Origin: Sphingomonas sp. BK345
GTDB lineage: Bacteria; Pseudomonadota; Alphaproteobacteria; Sphingomonadales; Sphingomonadaceae
Assembly (NCBI RefSeq): GCF_014193845.1
Contig: NZ_JACHZX010000005.1
Coordinates: 1 to 64,000 of the forward strand
DNA: 64,000 bases
Direction of reading: 5' to 3'
The notes beneath the pieces were generated by a model. The model did not search any database, had not been told where the DNA came from, and saw only the letters and a list, made by a program, of their open reading frames with translations. The position numbers were made by a program, and so were the translations under genes. Below are positions 17,057 to 25,705 of this stretch, piece after piece (within the stretch, counting starts at the first letter, position 1; the number at the start of each line of letters is the position of its first letter).

Positions 17057-18808
17057 TCAGGCCTCGCCGAACAGCTCGCGCTGGCTCTTCTCCAGCTCCT
17101 CACCGTAGCGCCTCCGCACGTGCGCCTCGGTCAGCAGGCCAAGCACTTTGCCGCCCTCGTCCACCACCGCCAGCTCCTCGCGCTGCGCCGCGTCGAAGCA
17201 CGCCATCACCGCGCGGATGTCCGTCTCGGGGCGCAGCATGTCGCCTTGCCCCTGTGCCAGCGTGAACACCTGCGTGTCGTCGTCGATCGCGCCGTCATGC
17301 GCCGCGACGGGATCGACGATCCCGGCATAGCGGCCAGCCTCGTCGAGGACGATCACGCGCTTGGTCGAGCCGAGCGGGAAGCGGCGGCGGAACGCGGCGG
17401 CGCCGGTGCTGCCCGCGACCATATTGGGCTGGCGCCGCATCATGCGCCCGGCGGTCAGCGCCTTGACCCAGCCGACGTCGCGCGCGCTGCGGATCGTTTC
17501 GCCGCGCAGGTGCAGCCGCCACGTCGAGAAGGAATAACCGAAGAACTGGCGCACGATCGTCGACGAGACCAGGCTCGCCGCCAGCACCGCGCCGCTCAGG
17601 CTAAAATTCCCCGTCGCCTCGAGCACCAGCATCGTCATGGTGAAGGGCGCACCGATCACGGCGACCGCGAGCGCCGCCATCCCCACCATCGCGGCGTTGC
17701 CCGGGTTGAGCATCGACTCCCCCGCCACCCAGCAAAGCGCGCCGGCATAGAGATGGCCCACCAGCGTACCGAGGAACAGCGAGGCGAAGAATAGCCCACC
17801 GCGGAAGCCGAAACCGAGCGAGACGATCGAGGCCAGCGCCTTGGTCAGCAGGATCGTCGCCACGAAGGCGAGCGGCACTCCACCGGTGATGTCGAGGTGG
17901 AGCGCGCTATGTCCGGCGGAGAGCACCTGCGGCGACACCGCCGCCAGCCCCGCCAGAAGCGCGCCGCCGATCACCGGACGACTCCACCCCGGCAAGCGCG
18001 CGCGCGTCTGCGCCTCCACCGCACCCACCGAGCGCATGATCGCGATGCCGATCAGCGCGCACAACACGCCAAGGACGCCGTAGATGAGGTATCCGAAGGT
18101 GTGGATCGTCGGCCCGCGCTCGACCGCGACGATATAGGGAGCGGTACCGAGTCGCTGCGCCACCTGCGATCCCGCCAGAGCAGCCGCGACGACCGGCGCG
18201 ACCGCGGCCGGCGTGTAGGCGCCGATCACCACCTCGAAGGCGTAGAAGGCACCTGCCAAGGGTGCACCGAAGGCGGCGGCGATCGCCGCCCCCGCCCCCG
18301 AGCCTACCAGAGTGCGGACGTCGGCGCGGCGCAGCACCAGCCAACGCCCGCTCGCCGAGGCGATCAGCCCGCCGAGCTGCGCGTAGGCCGCCTCCAGCCC
18401 GACCGAGGCGCCGAAGCCGTTCGACAGGATCGTCTGCCCCGATACGATCGCGCTGTCGCGCGCGGAGAGCTGCCCGCCGTGCAGCGCATTGGCCTCGACC
18501 GCGTCGACTAACGAGCGGCGCCGCGCGCCGACGATCCGATTGAAAGCCACCAGCACCGCGCCGCCGAGCGGCAGCACGAGCAGCTGCCACCAGTCGAGCG
18601 CGGGTACGCCGCTGAGCCGCAGGTCATCGGGCAGACGGTACAGCAGGTGCTGCAGCGCTCGCGCCAGCGCGCCCTGCACCACCGTGAGCAGCCCGGCGCC
18701 CATGCCGACGAGCACCGCAACCAGCACGAAGAGCAACTCGAATGAGCGCACGCGGGCGCCAAGCGAGCGCGACCAGGCCGGCCAGCGACGCAGACCGCGC
18801 GCGATCAC
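17057..18808 (-). CDS. ClC chloride channel/antiporter with C-terminal CBS domains
   Basis: A 583-residue protein. About ten to twelve membrane segments fill residues 25-430. The conserved ClC region reads SNGFGASVGLEAAYAQLGG, with E139 in the position of the gating glutamate; the usual GREGP is replaced by GLEAA, as in many proteobacterial members. FGAPLAGAFYAFEVV and the GFGFRGGLFFASLFLG loop are further hallmarks. The C-terminal 440-570 region holds two CBS-like modules (RVIVLDEAGRYAGIVDP and ELAVVDEGGKVLGLLTEAHV). It would move Cl- or exchange it for H+ in the inner membrane, with the CBS pair possibly sensing nucleotides. It is a single-gene unit. Confidence 0.9.
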   Translation of the reverse strand: MIARGLRRWPAWSRSLGARVRSFELLFVLVAVLVGMGAGLLTVVQGALARALQHLLYRLPDDLRLSGVPALDWWQLLVLPLGGAVLVAFNRIVGARRRSLVDAVEANALHGGQLSARDSAIVSGQTILSNGFGASVGLEAAYAQLGGLIASASGRWLVLRRADVRTLVGSGAGAAIAAAFGAPLAGAFYAFEVVIGAYTPAAVAPVVAAALAGSQVAQRLGTAPYIVAVERGPTIHTFGYLIYGVLGVLCALIGIAIMRSVGAVEAQTRARLPGWSRPVIGGALLAGLAAVSPQVLSAGHSALHLDITGGVPLAFVATILLTKALASIVSLGFGFRGGLFFASLFLGTLVGHLYAGALCWVAGESMLNPGNAAMVGMAALAVAVIGAPFTMTMLVLEATGNFSLSGAVLAASLVSSTIVRQFFGYSFSTWRLHLRGETIRSARDVGWVKALTAGRMMRRQPNMVAGSTGAAAFRRRFPLGSTKRVIVLDEAGRYAGIVDPVAAHDGAIDDDTQVFTLAQGQGDMLRPETDIRAVMACFDAAQREELAVVDEGGKVLGLLTEAHVRRRYGEELEKSQRELFGEA

Positions 18809-19029
18809 GTGCGCTTAGGTGCGGGGCGAGACATGGCACCGCAGTGCCTGCACGCGACGCGCCTGTCACCTCCTCGCACGACGTTTACGGCAGATGACAA
18901 GACCACGAGTCTGAACGTTCGAGTCCGATAAGGGGGCGCCCCAAGCTCGCGCTCGGCCGCGGGAACCGTCGGCATCTAGGTTATCGCTCTATCAGGTGGC
19001 CGGACAGCTGCGCGGAACGGCTAGGAGGC

Positions 19030-19419
19030 TTGAACGCCGAGATGAATGAATGGGGTGGATGGCTCCCGCTCACGGCATCGAGGTGCCAAAGTGCGAAGGC
19101 TGTCAGGCATTCGCGAGCATATGGGAGCCACCCGTTATCGAGATTAGCACGATCGGCCTTGATCTATGATCCGCTGAAGCTCGGCGCGGTGCCCGAGCCG
19201 GGGACGTGGATGAGCCTGATCGTGGGTATGGGGCTCGTCGGCATGATGCTGCGCCGGGCGCGTGCGGCGTCGAGGCTTAGGCGATCCGATACCGCGGCGA
19301 ATAGCCCTTTCTGTCGAGATGAAGGACGAGCCGACGTTGAAAACCGAGTCAGTTCGCCCGGATGCTCGATACTGGATTGCGAGGCGTCTTTCGCGAACCT
19401 GTTAGATCAACCCTCGTGA
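19030..19419 (+). pseudogene. Orphan PEP-CTERM (PEPxxW-type) sorting tail
   Basis: A frame opening with a TTG (good GGAGG upstream at 19023-19028) carries GAVPEPGTWMSLIVGMGLVG followed by MMLRRARAASRLRR. That is the C-terminal sorting signal of PEP-CTERM proteins: PEP motif, hydrophobic helix, arginine cluster (about 19183-19285). Normally it ends an exported protein of 150-300 residues right after the basic cluster. Here there is no signal peptide or secreted domain before it, and the frame runs 45 residues beyond the basic tail. I read it as the surviving end of a decayed PEP-CTERM gene. Confidence 0.6.
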
Positions 19420-20243
19420 ACATCGAGCAGCACGCGCAGCCGTTCGGCATCTTCGGGTGACGCGGGATTATAGATGATCATCCCCAGCTCCGGCCTGCCT
19501 TCGACAGCGAAGGAGGAGAACTCCATCGCGAGCAGCCCTGCGTCGGGGTGGTGGATCCGTTTCACGCCCTCTCCGTGAGCGACCACGTCGTTGTCCTGCC
19601 ACAGGGCCGCAAATTCGGGGCTGATCCCGCATAGCTCCCCCACCAGCTTCGTGACCTCCGCGCTGGCACTCGCGCCTGCCCGCGCCACGTCGGCGCGAAA
19701 GGCGCCGACGACGAACCGAGCGATGCTCTCCCAGTCTTCGTTCCGCCTGCGAACATGGTCGCTGCCGAACATCAGGCGGAGAATGTTGCGTCCTTCACGC
19801 GGCAGCTTTGCATAGTCGGTCAGCAGCACCGCCGCCGCACGGTTCCAGCCCACGACATCCCACATCGCCGTTTTGATGATGGCCGGGCTCAACACCATTC
19901 CGTCCAGCACGCGCTGCAGCCGGGAAGTGATGCCGTCAACTGCCCGATAGCGCGCCTCGGGCAGACGCCCGAGGCCCAGCATGTACAGGTGCTCGCGCTC
20001 GGGTTCGGTCAGCATCAGCCCCTTGGCGATACGGTCGAGCACGTCTGCCGACGGCGCGCCGCCGCGGCCCTGTTCCAGCCACGTGTACCACGTCGGGCTG
20101 ATATTGGCTCGGCTCGCCACCTCCTCACGTCGGAGGCCAGGCGTGCGGCGCCGACCGCCGCCGAACCCGAACGCCGCCGGATCGAGCCGGGTGCGACGAT
20201 CGCGCAGATACGTACCGAGCTGGTTGGGCGCCTCGCTCGTCAT
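19407..20243 (-). CDS. XRE-family regulator with MmyB-like ligand-binding domain
   Basis: A 278-residue regulator. The N-terminal helix-turn-helix is in the stretch LRREEVASRANISPTWYTWL, preceded by RRRTPGLRREE, the signature start of the MmyB/MLTR group. The remainder, from about residue 105, is the MmyB-like PAS-type domain (WDVVGWNRAAAVLLTDYAKL and PREGRNILRLMF), which binds fatty-acid-like ligands in studied members. It is divergent from an NAD-binding reductase gene with 96 bases between, the standard layout of these regulators, which often control an adjacent SDR gene. Its ligand here is unknown. Confidence 0.9.
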   Translation of the reverse strand: MTSEAPNQLGTYLRDRRTRLDPAAFGFGGGRRRTPGLRREEVASRANISPTWYTWLEQGRGGAPSADVLDRIAKGLMLTEPEREHLYMLGLGRLPEARYRAVDGITSRLQRVLDGMVLSPAIIKTAMWDVVGWNRAAAVLLTDYAKLPREGRNILRLMFGSDHVRRRNEDWESIARFVVGAFRADVARAGASASAEVTKLVGELCGISPEFAALWQDNDVVAHGEGVKRIHHPDAGLLAMEFSSFAVEGRPELGMIIYNPASPEDAERLRVLLDVHEG

Positions 20244-20261
20244 GGTCGATCCTGTTGCAGC

Positions 20262-20275
20262 TTATACCCCTATAA
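20262..20275. promoter_or_regulatory. Palindromic operator candidate in divergent promoter
   Basis: TTATACCCCTATAA is a perfect inverted repeat (5-bp arms, 4-base spacer) midway between the divergent regulator and reductase genes. It overlaps a candidate minus-strand promoter: TTAAAG at 20289-20284, 17 bases, TATAAG at 20266-20261. This position is ideal for autoregulation. Assignment to the neighbouring regulator is inference. Confidence 0.45.
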
Positions 20276-20339
20276 TCTCACTACTTTAACAGGGTTCAGC
20301 TGTCCGCGATATGCCGCTTCGACAAGAAGGAGGCCCATC

Positions 20340-21242
20340 ATGCGTGTGTTCCTGACCGGTGCGACCGGCTTCATCGGCTCGCACATCATCCCCGAACTGC
20401 TCGGCCGCGGCCATCGGGTGCTCGGGTTGACGCGTTCCGACGCGGGCGCCCGCCAGCTCGAAGCGGCCGGCGTCGACGTCCACCGCGGCGACCTCGATGC
20501 CCCCGCGACGCTCGTTAGTGGCGTCCAGGCGAGCGATGCGGTGATCCACTGCGCGTTCGATCACAACTTCGAGAGGTTCTTCGAGAACACCAGAAAGGAT
20601 GAGCGCAACATCGCCGCCATGGGTGAGGCGCTGGCCGGCACGCAGAAGCCCATCCTGATCACCTCGGGCGTCGGTATCGGCACTCCGCTCCATGGAGGTC
20701 CGGCGACCGAAGACGTGCTCAACCCTCGCCACGCCAATCCGCGCATCGCGACCGAGCTCGCTGGCGCGGCGTTGATCGCGCGGCGCATCGACGTGCGCAC
20801 TATCCGCTTGCCGCAGGTGCACGACACCACCAAGGCGGGGCTTATCACGCCGTTGATCGCGGAGGCGCGCCGCGCCGGCGCGGTGGCCTATCTCGGCGAG
20901 GGACAGTCGCGCTGGTCGGCGGCGCACGTCAGCGATGTGGCGAGGCTGTACGTGCTGGCACTGGAGAAGGGCGAGCCGGGCGCGCGTTACCATGCATCGG
21001 TGGAGGAGGGCGTCGCCGCCCGCGCCATCGCAGAGGCGATTGGCAAGGGCGCCGGGCTTCCGGTCCGCTCGGTCGCGGCAGAGGAAGTGGAACACTATTT
21101 CGGCTGGATGACGCCCTTTGCAGGCCTCGACATGACCGCATCGAACGCTTGGACCTGCGCGCGGCTTGGGTGGGAGCCGAGCGGCCCCGATCTCCTGACG
21201 GATCTCGCCAAAATGGATCATGCGGCGATCACCGCCGGCTGA
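20340..21242 (+). CDS. NAD(P)-dependent epimerase/SDR-type reductase
   Basis: A 300-residue extended/atypical SDR. MRVFLTGATGFIGSHIIPEL gives the Rossmann GxxGxxG motif, with VDVHRGDLDAP after it and an ITSGVG strand. The canonical YxxxK is not evident, as in several atypical SDRs of this group (YwnB/NmrA-like reductases), so catalysis is uncertain. An AAGGAGG ribosome site 6 bases upstream fixes the ATG at 20340, although the frame stays open well upstream. It is divergent from the MmyB-like regulator and very probably its target. Confidence 0.85.
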   Translation: MRVFLTGATGFIGSHIIPELLGRGHRVLGLTRSDAGARQLEAAGVDVHRGDLDAPATLVSGVQASDAVIHCAFDHNFERFFENTRKDERNIAAMGEALAGTQKPILITSGVGIGTPLHGGPATEDVLNPRHANPRIATELAGAALIARRIDVRTIRLPQVHDTTKAGLITPLIAEARRAGAVAYLGEGQSRWSAAHVSDVARLYVLALEKGEPGARYHASVEEGVAARAIAEAIGKGAGLPVRSVAAEEVEHYFGWMTPFAGLDMTASNAWTCARLGWEPSGPDLLTDLAKMDHAAITAG

Positions 21243-21333
21243 TCAATCGCCGTTGCTCGCTGACTGACCGGATCGTGAAGTCGGCAAGCAACGACACCAG
21301 ACGCGTGGTCAGCGCATCCCGGCCTGTTCACGG

Positions 21334-22023
21334 ATGACAAGTGACTGGATACGGGAAGACGCGAGGATCGCGTCGGCTAACGGCTTCGAGAATGCCAGGC
21401 AGATGGCCCACGTGGTGCTCGCTCCCTCACGGATCGCCGCGCGGGTCGTCTCAGGCGTGGGGTTCCTCGGTGCCGGGTCGATCCTGCTTCGCGGCAACAC
21501 CGTGCGAGGGATAACGACGGCCGCCAGCATCTGGGCGGTAGCCCCACTTGGCCTTGCCGCAGGAGGCGGGCTCTACGCTGCTGCCGCGATCGCCACCGTC
21601 ATCATCCTTGCCGGCCTCAAGCCGCTCGGGGGAGCGTGTCGAGCGCGTGTCCAAAGCTGCGTGATCCGCGCCGTGGCCGAAGGTGGCGCGCTGTGCAAGG
21701 AGCAGATCAGGAAGCTGTTGCGCGTGAGACGCGGGCAGGTCCGCAGGCTGCTGGTCACGCCGGTCGAGACGGATCAGGCAGCGTGGACGCATCACCTGAC
21801 GCAAGTATCTCAGGCGGACATACGCGCTGGGGCAGGGCGCCTGCGGACGGTTCTCGTGTCGGCCGCTGAGAAGGCGATCCAGCCTTTTGGGCAGTCGCAT
21901 CCTCTCATCCGGGCGAGAGTATATCGAAGGGCGCTGCGGGTTTCGCGTTGCGTTCGATCTTCAGCGGACGCGCCGCTCCCCTTGGAAAAGGGGAGCGGTC
22001 AGCCGATGATCAGAGCGTGGTAA
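21334..22023 (+). pseudogene. Truncated MgtC/SapB-like protein gene
   Basis: Residues about 31-95 match the middle and end of the MgtC/SapB membrane domain: SRIAARVVSGVGFLGAGSIL, GNTVRGITTAASIWAVAPLG and a last helix ending AGLKPLG. Intact members start with two to three further helices and the GLEREWR motif; these are absent and replaced by a short unrelated polar stretch. The C-terminal part is Arg-rich and contains a terminator-like hairpin inside the frame (21973-21998), so the tail is unlikely to be normal coding sequence. I read it as a 5'-truncated, decaying gene; a shortened but expressed protein cannot be excluded. Confidence 0.6.
21973..21998. terminator. Strong hairpin with 9-bp arms
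   Basis: ccgctcccc and ggggagcgg form a perfect 9-bp stem around an 8-base loop (ttggaaaa). It lies just beyond the stop of the minus-strand 28-residue peptide gene (22010) and inside the tail of the MgtC-like frame. There is no flanking T-run, but the stem is stable. It could terminate transcription of the small gene. Confidence 0.5.
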
Positions 22024-22096
22024 GCACAACACCAACCACCAGCGCTTGCGCCGCGATCGCCAGCGCGGTGCTGGCGGCGGTCTCAAACATACGCAT
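22010..22096 (-). CDS. 28-residue hydrophobic peptide
   Basis: The minus strand from 22096 reads MRMFETAASTALAIAAQALV followed by VGVVLTTL and a TGA stop. It is nearly one membrane helix with a short charged N-terminus. A GGAG site 8 bases upstream and a strong hairpin 12 bases after the stop give it the layout of a complete tiny gene. Function unknown; possibly a membrane-inserted regulator or a small structural peptide. Confidence 0.45.
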   Translation of the reverse strand: MRMFETAASTALAIAAQALVVGVVLTTL

Positions 22097-22332
22097 GGGG
22101 TAGTCTCCAAGGCCATATACCGGCCACGCGCTAAGTTAAGATTGTTTCCCTGATACGCAACAATCTGTCTCTGCAATCATGATTGCACAAGGTGCAACGA
22201 ACCGGTTTGAGCACCGTACAAGTGACCCTTTCAGCACTTGTACCGCTAGCTGGTACGGCCGAAGGTAGGCGAGCGACGGGAGCGTCGGGACGGCTGCTTA
22301 TGGGTCTTTGGCATCGCGTTGATTGGTGGCGC

Positions 22333-23352
22333 TTATTCTCCGCCATGCAGCTGAGCGACGAACGCCGCGACATTGTCTCCCAGCTCGGCGGTGGCATAGC
22401 CGCCTTCCATCGCCGTCACGATCGCCAGTCCGCTCGCCGCGAGCCGTGCGGCCAGCGCGGTGAAGTCGTCGCGCGCGAAGGTGAAATGCGAGATCGGGTC
22501 GCCCACGTAGAGATCCGCGCCGAGCGACAGCACCAGCAGCCGCGCGCCGTAGCACGCGATCGCGTCGAGCGCGCGGTCCAGCGCGGGTTCGTAGCTCGCC
22601 CAGCCGGTGCCGCGCGGCAGCGGCAGGTTGAGCGTCGCACCGCGACCCGCGCCCGTGCCGGTCTCGTCGGCATGGCCCCAGTAGAAGGGATAGTCGGTCG
22701 CCGGATCGGCGTGGATCGAGACGAACAGCATCTCTGCGTCGGCGTAGAAGATGTCCTGCGTGCCGTTGCCATGGTGATAGTCGACGTCGAGGATCGCCAC
22801 CGGGCCGAGCCCGCGGCGGCGCGCCTCGGCCGCCACGATCGCGGCGTTGTTGAGGTAGCAATAGCCGCCGAGATAGTCGCGCCCGGCATGGTGGCCGGGC
22901 GGGCGGCACAGCGCGAAGGCCCGCCGCGTTGCCCCCGCGGCGACCTCGTCGAGCGCGGTCAGCGCGGTCTGCGCCGACCAATAGGCTGCCTCCCACGTGC
23001 CCGCCGCGATCGGCGTGCCCGCGTCGTAGCTGAAGCGCCCGAGCCGCGCGTCGATCCGCGTCAGGTCGAGCGCGCGCCGCCCCACCACCGGCCAGGTATA
23101 GCCGATCGCGTCGCCCTGCCGCCGCGCGGCGATCCAGTCGTCGTGCGCGACGCGGAGGAAGGCGAGATAATCGGGGTCGTGCACCGCCGCGAGCGGCGCG
23201 ATGCCGAAGTCACGCGCCGGCATCGTGGCGCCGAGCGCCGCCACGATCGACTCCGCGCGCGCGGGGCATTCGTTGTAGGCGATCCAGTCGCCGTTGTGCA
23301 GCTCGCGCGCGGGGGCGTGCGCCAGCTGGCGCCGGTCGAACACGATCGTCAC
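22333..23352 (-). CDS. HDAC-family amidohydrolase, acetylpolyamine-deacetylase type
   Basis: About 339 residues of the arginase/histone deacetylase fold. The zinc/charge-relay motifs are present: RPPGHHAGRDYLGGYCYLNN (H154-H155), LDVDYHHGNGTQDIFY (D189, D191, H193) and LSLGADLYVGDP. The loop DPATDYPFYWGHADETG is typical of bacterial acetylpolyamine amidohydrolases rather than nuclear HDACs, so N-acetylpolyamine or another acylated amine is the likely substrate. The GTG start at 23352 overlaps the TGA of the oligopeptidase gene (GTGA), so both are co-translated. No signal peptide is seen; it should be cytoplasmic. Confidence 0.87.
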   Translation of the reverse strand: MTIVFDRRQLAHAPARELHNGDWIAYNECPARAESIVAALGATMPARDFGIAPLAAVHDPDYLAFLRVAHDDWIAARRQGDAIGYTWPVVGRRALDLTRIDARLGRFSYDAGTPIAAGTWEAAYWSAQTALTALDEVAAGATRRAFALCRPPGHHAGRDYLGGYCYLNNAAIVAAEARRRGLGPVAILDVDYHHGNGTQDIFYADAEMLFVSIHADPATDYPFYWGHADETGTGAGRGATLNLPLPRGTGWASYEPALDRALDAIACYGARLLVLSLGADLYVGDPISHFTFARDDFTALAARLAASGLAIVTAMEGGYATAELGDNVAAFVAQLHGGE

Positions 23353-25529
23353 GCGAGGCTCCCGTCGACGCAACCCTGCGCGAAGGCGTAGAGCCGCGCC
23401 ATCTTGTGGTTGACCGAGTCGCGACCGGCGCTGCCCTGATGGCCGGCGGCGAGGTCGGTGAGCAGCAGCGCGGGCGCGCGCGCGGTCGAGGCGGCGCGGA
23501 CTGCGGCGACCAGCTTGGCCGGCTCCCAGTAACCGACGCGATCGTCCTTGAGCCCGGCGGTGGTGAACAGCGGCGGGTAGGGCGCCGGCCGCACGTTCTC
23601 ATAGGGCGAGATGCTCAGCATGTAGTCGTAGTCGGCGGCGCTCGACAGCGGGTCGCCCCAGTCGGGGCGGAACAGCGGCACCAAGGGATGGTCGGCGTCG
23701 CTCATCGTGTTGAGCATGTCGACGAAGGGCACGGTCGCGATTACCCCGGCCCAGAGCGTCGGCGCCAGGTTCATCGCGCCGCCCACCAGCAGCCCGCCCG
23801 CGGACAGGCCGTAGGACACGATCCGGTCGCGCGCGGCATGACCCGCTGCGGCGAGATGCTGCGCGCAGGCGACGAAGTCGGTGAAGCTGTTGCGCTTATG
23901 GTGGCGCCGCCCGTCGAGGAACCAGCGCCGGCCCTTCTCCGCGCCGCCGCGCACGTGCGCGATCGCGTAGGTCCAGCCCTGCTCCACCAGGACGGTCGGC
24001 GCGACGTCGAACAGCGCCTCGCTCGATACGCCATAGGCGCCATAGCCGTAGAGCAGCAGCGGGGCACGCCCGTCCGCGCGCGCGCCGCGGCGCGTCAGCA
24101 GCGTGATCGGCACGCGCGCGCCGTCGGGCGCGGTGGCGTAGAGCCGGCGCACGGTGAAGCGCGCGGGGTCGTAGCCGGCGAACCGCTGCGTCGCGATCGT
24201 CGTCACGCGCGCGCTCGCGAGGTCGACCGCGACCCAGCGCGGTGGTGCGGCGGGGGTCTCGATCGTGGCGCGACAGGTCGGTGCGGCATAATCCTGCTCA
24301 CCCGGCACGGTCAGCGCATAAGCGTCGCCGGCGAAGGTGACCTCACGCGCGGCGGCACCGGGAGCGAGGAGCATGAGCCGAGGCAGCGTGTCGCGGCGCT
24401 CGACCCAGGCCAGCGCGCGACGAAACGGCACCAGCTGGAGGATCTGCGTGCCGGCGCGGTGCGGCACCAACGTGTCGATCTCGGCGAAGCTGCGGCGATC
24501 CAGCCGGGCGACGCGTCCGTCGATCGCCTGCTCGTCCTCGATCAGCGCGATCAGCGCGCCGTCCCATTCATCGATCGCGTAGCGACGCCCGGGCGCGCGC
24601 GGGCGGACCAGCGCGGGGGCGCGCTCCTCCGCCTCGGCGGCGACGAGCCGCACCTCGCTCGTGTCCGGGCCCGAGAGCGTGATCGCGACGAAGCCGTCTG
24701 CCGCGGTGCGCGCGATCCCCATGAAGATCGCGGGATCGTGCTCCTCGTAGACCAACACGCGCTCGCCGCCGGTCACCGGCGTGCGATACACCCGCGTCGG
24801 CCGGTTGCGCGCGTCGCGCCAAATCCAGAACAGCCACCGTGACGAGGGCGAGAACACCAGTCCGCCATAGCCATAGGCGTCGGTGTCGACGACGACGCGC
24901 ACCGCGCCGCTGGCGAGGTCGCGCACGCACAGCCGGTGCCGGTCGTTGCCGCCGACGTCCTCGGCCCAGGCGTAGAGCCGCCCGTCCGGGCTGACCTGCT
25001 GGCCGGTGGTGCGATAATAGGCCTGACCGCGCGCGCGCTCGTTCTCGTCGAGCAGCAGCTCGACCGCTCCGGTGTCGGCGCGGCGGCGGGTGTAGCGCGG
25101 GTGCGGGCCCGCGCTGTCGTCGACGCTGTAGGTCCAGCCGCCGCGCGTGACGTCGGGTTCGCCGCCGTCCAGCGGCGCGCGCGCGTCGAGCGCGGCGAGG
25201 AAGCGGCGCTCCGCGGCCGCGACGCGGTCGAGCACGGCGCCGGCATAAGCGTTCTCGGCGAGCAGATGGTCGCGGATCGCGGGCGGCATCGTCGCGATGT
25301 CGCGCTGCCCGTGGGGCGGGACGTATTTGAGCCAGGCGTAGGGATCGTCGCGCGTCCGCCCGAGCTGGTGCCGCAGCAGCGGCACGCGCGGCGTCACGGG
25401 CGGCATCGGCAGAGCGGCGCCCGCAGCGCGCGCCGGACCCTCGCTCGCGGCGAGCAGTGCCGTCGCACCGGCGCCGACGAGGAAGCGCCGCCGCGCGCGA
25501 TCGGTCGGAGAAGAGGGCATGACGGTCAA
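23349..25529 (-). CDS. Tat-exported S9A oligopeptidase (oligopeptidase B-like)
   Basis: A 726-residue serine peptidase with a propeller domain and a C-terminal alpha/beta hydrolase domain. The catalytic Ser is S576 in VSYGLSAGG, with Asp about 662 in LKDDRVGYWEP and His697 in AGHQG. AIAHVRGGAEKGRRW is the oligopeptidase B/prolyl oligopeptidase signature. The N-terminus has a twin-arginine signal (RARRRFLVGAGATALLAA), so a folded enzyme is sent to the periplasm. It cleaves short peptides, probably after basic or prolyl residues. It is divergent from a TonB receptor 176 bases away and coupled to the HDAC-type gene. Confidence 0.9.
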   Translation of the reverse strand: MTVMPSSPTDRARRRFLVGAGATALLAASEGPARAAGAALPMPPVTPRVPLLRHQLGRTRDDPYAWLKYVPPHGQRDIATMPPAIRDHLLAENAYAGAVLDRVAAAERRFLAALDARAPLDGGEPDVTRGGWTYSVDDSAGPHPRYTRRRADTGAVELLLDENERARGQAYYRTTGQQVSPDGRLYAWAEDVGGNDRHRLCVRDLASGAVRVVVDTDAYGYGGLVFSPSSRWLFWIWRDARNRPTRVYRTPVTGGERVLVYEEHDPAIFMGIARTAADGFVAITLSGPDTSEVRLVAAEAEERAPALVRPRAPGRRYAIDEWDGALIALIEDEQAIDGRVARLDRRSFAEIDTLVPHRAGTQILQLVPFRRALAWVERRDTLPRLMLLAPGAAAREVTFAGDAYALTVPGEQDYAAPTCRATIETPAAPPRWVAVDLASARVTTIATQRFAGYDPARFTVRRLYATAPDGARVPITLLTRRGARADGRAPLLLYGYGAYGVSSEALFDVAPTVLVEQGWTYAIAHVRGGAEKGRRWFLDGRRHHKRNSFTDFVACAQHLAAAGHAARDRIVSYGLSAGGLLVGGAMNLAPTLWAGVIATVPFVDMLNTMSDADHPLVPLFRPDWGDPLSSAADYDYMLSISPYENVRPAPYPPLFTTAGLKDDRVGYWEPAKLVAAVRAASTARAPALLLTDLAAGHQGSAGRDSVNHKMARLYAFAQGCVDGSLA

Positions 25530-25605
25530 GGATCCTCGCGCGCTGCGTCGTCGCCGACGCTAGGGCCAGGCCGGCACGTGCCGCAATCGCACGCGACCGA
25601 ATGGC

Positions 25606-25625
25606 CCGATCGCGACGGCGATCGG
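25606..25625. promoter_or_regulatory. 20-bp palindrome in the oligopeptidase/receptor divergent promoter
   Basis: ccgatcgc-gacg-gcgatcgg is a perfect inverted repeat with 8-bp arms in the 176-base spacer between the two divergent genes. It could be an operator, for example for the AraC-type regulator encoded two genes downstream. GCGATCGC-like words are common in such genomes, which lowers confidence. Confidence 0.3.
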
Positions 25626-25705
25626 CCCTGTTCGCGCGGCCACGCCGCAAGAATCAGCGTCAACTACGATCTCCGACAGCATTGTTGAAAAGAATGGGGG
25701 CGGCG

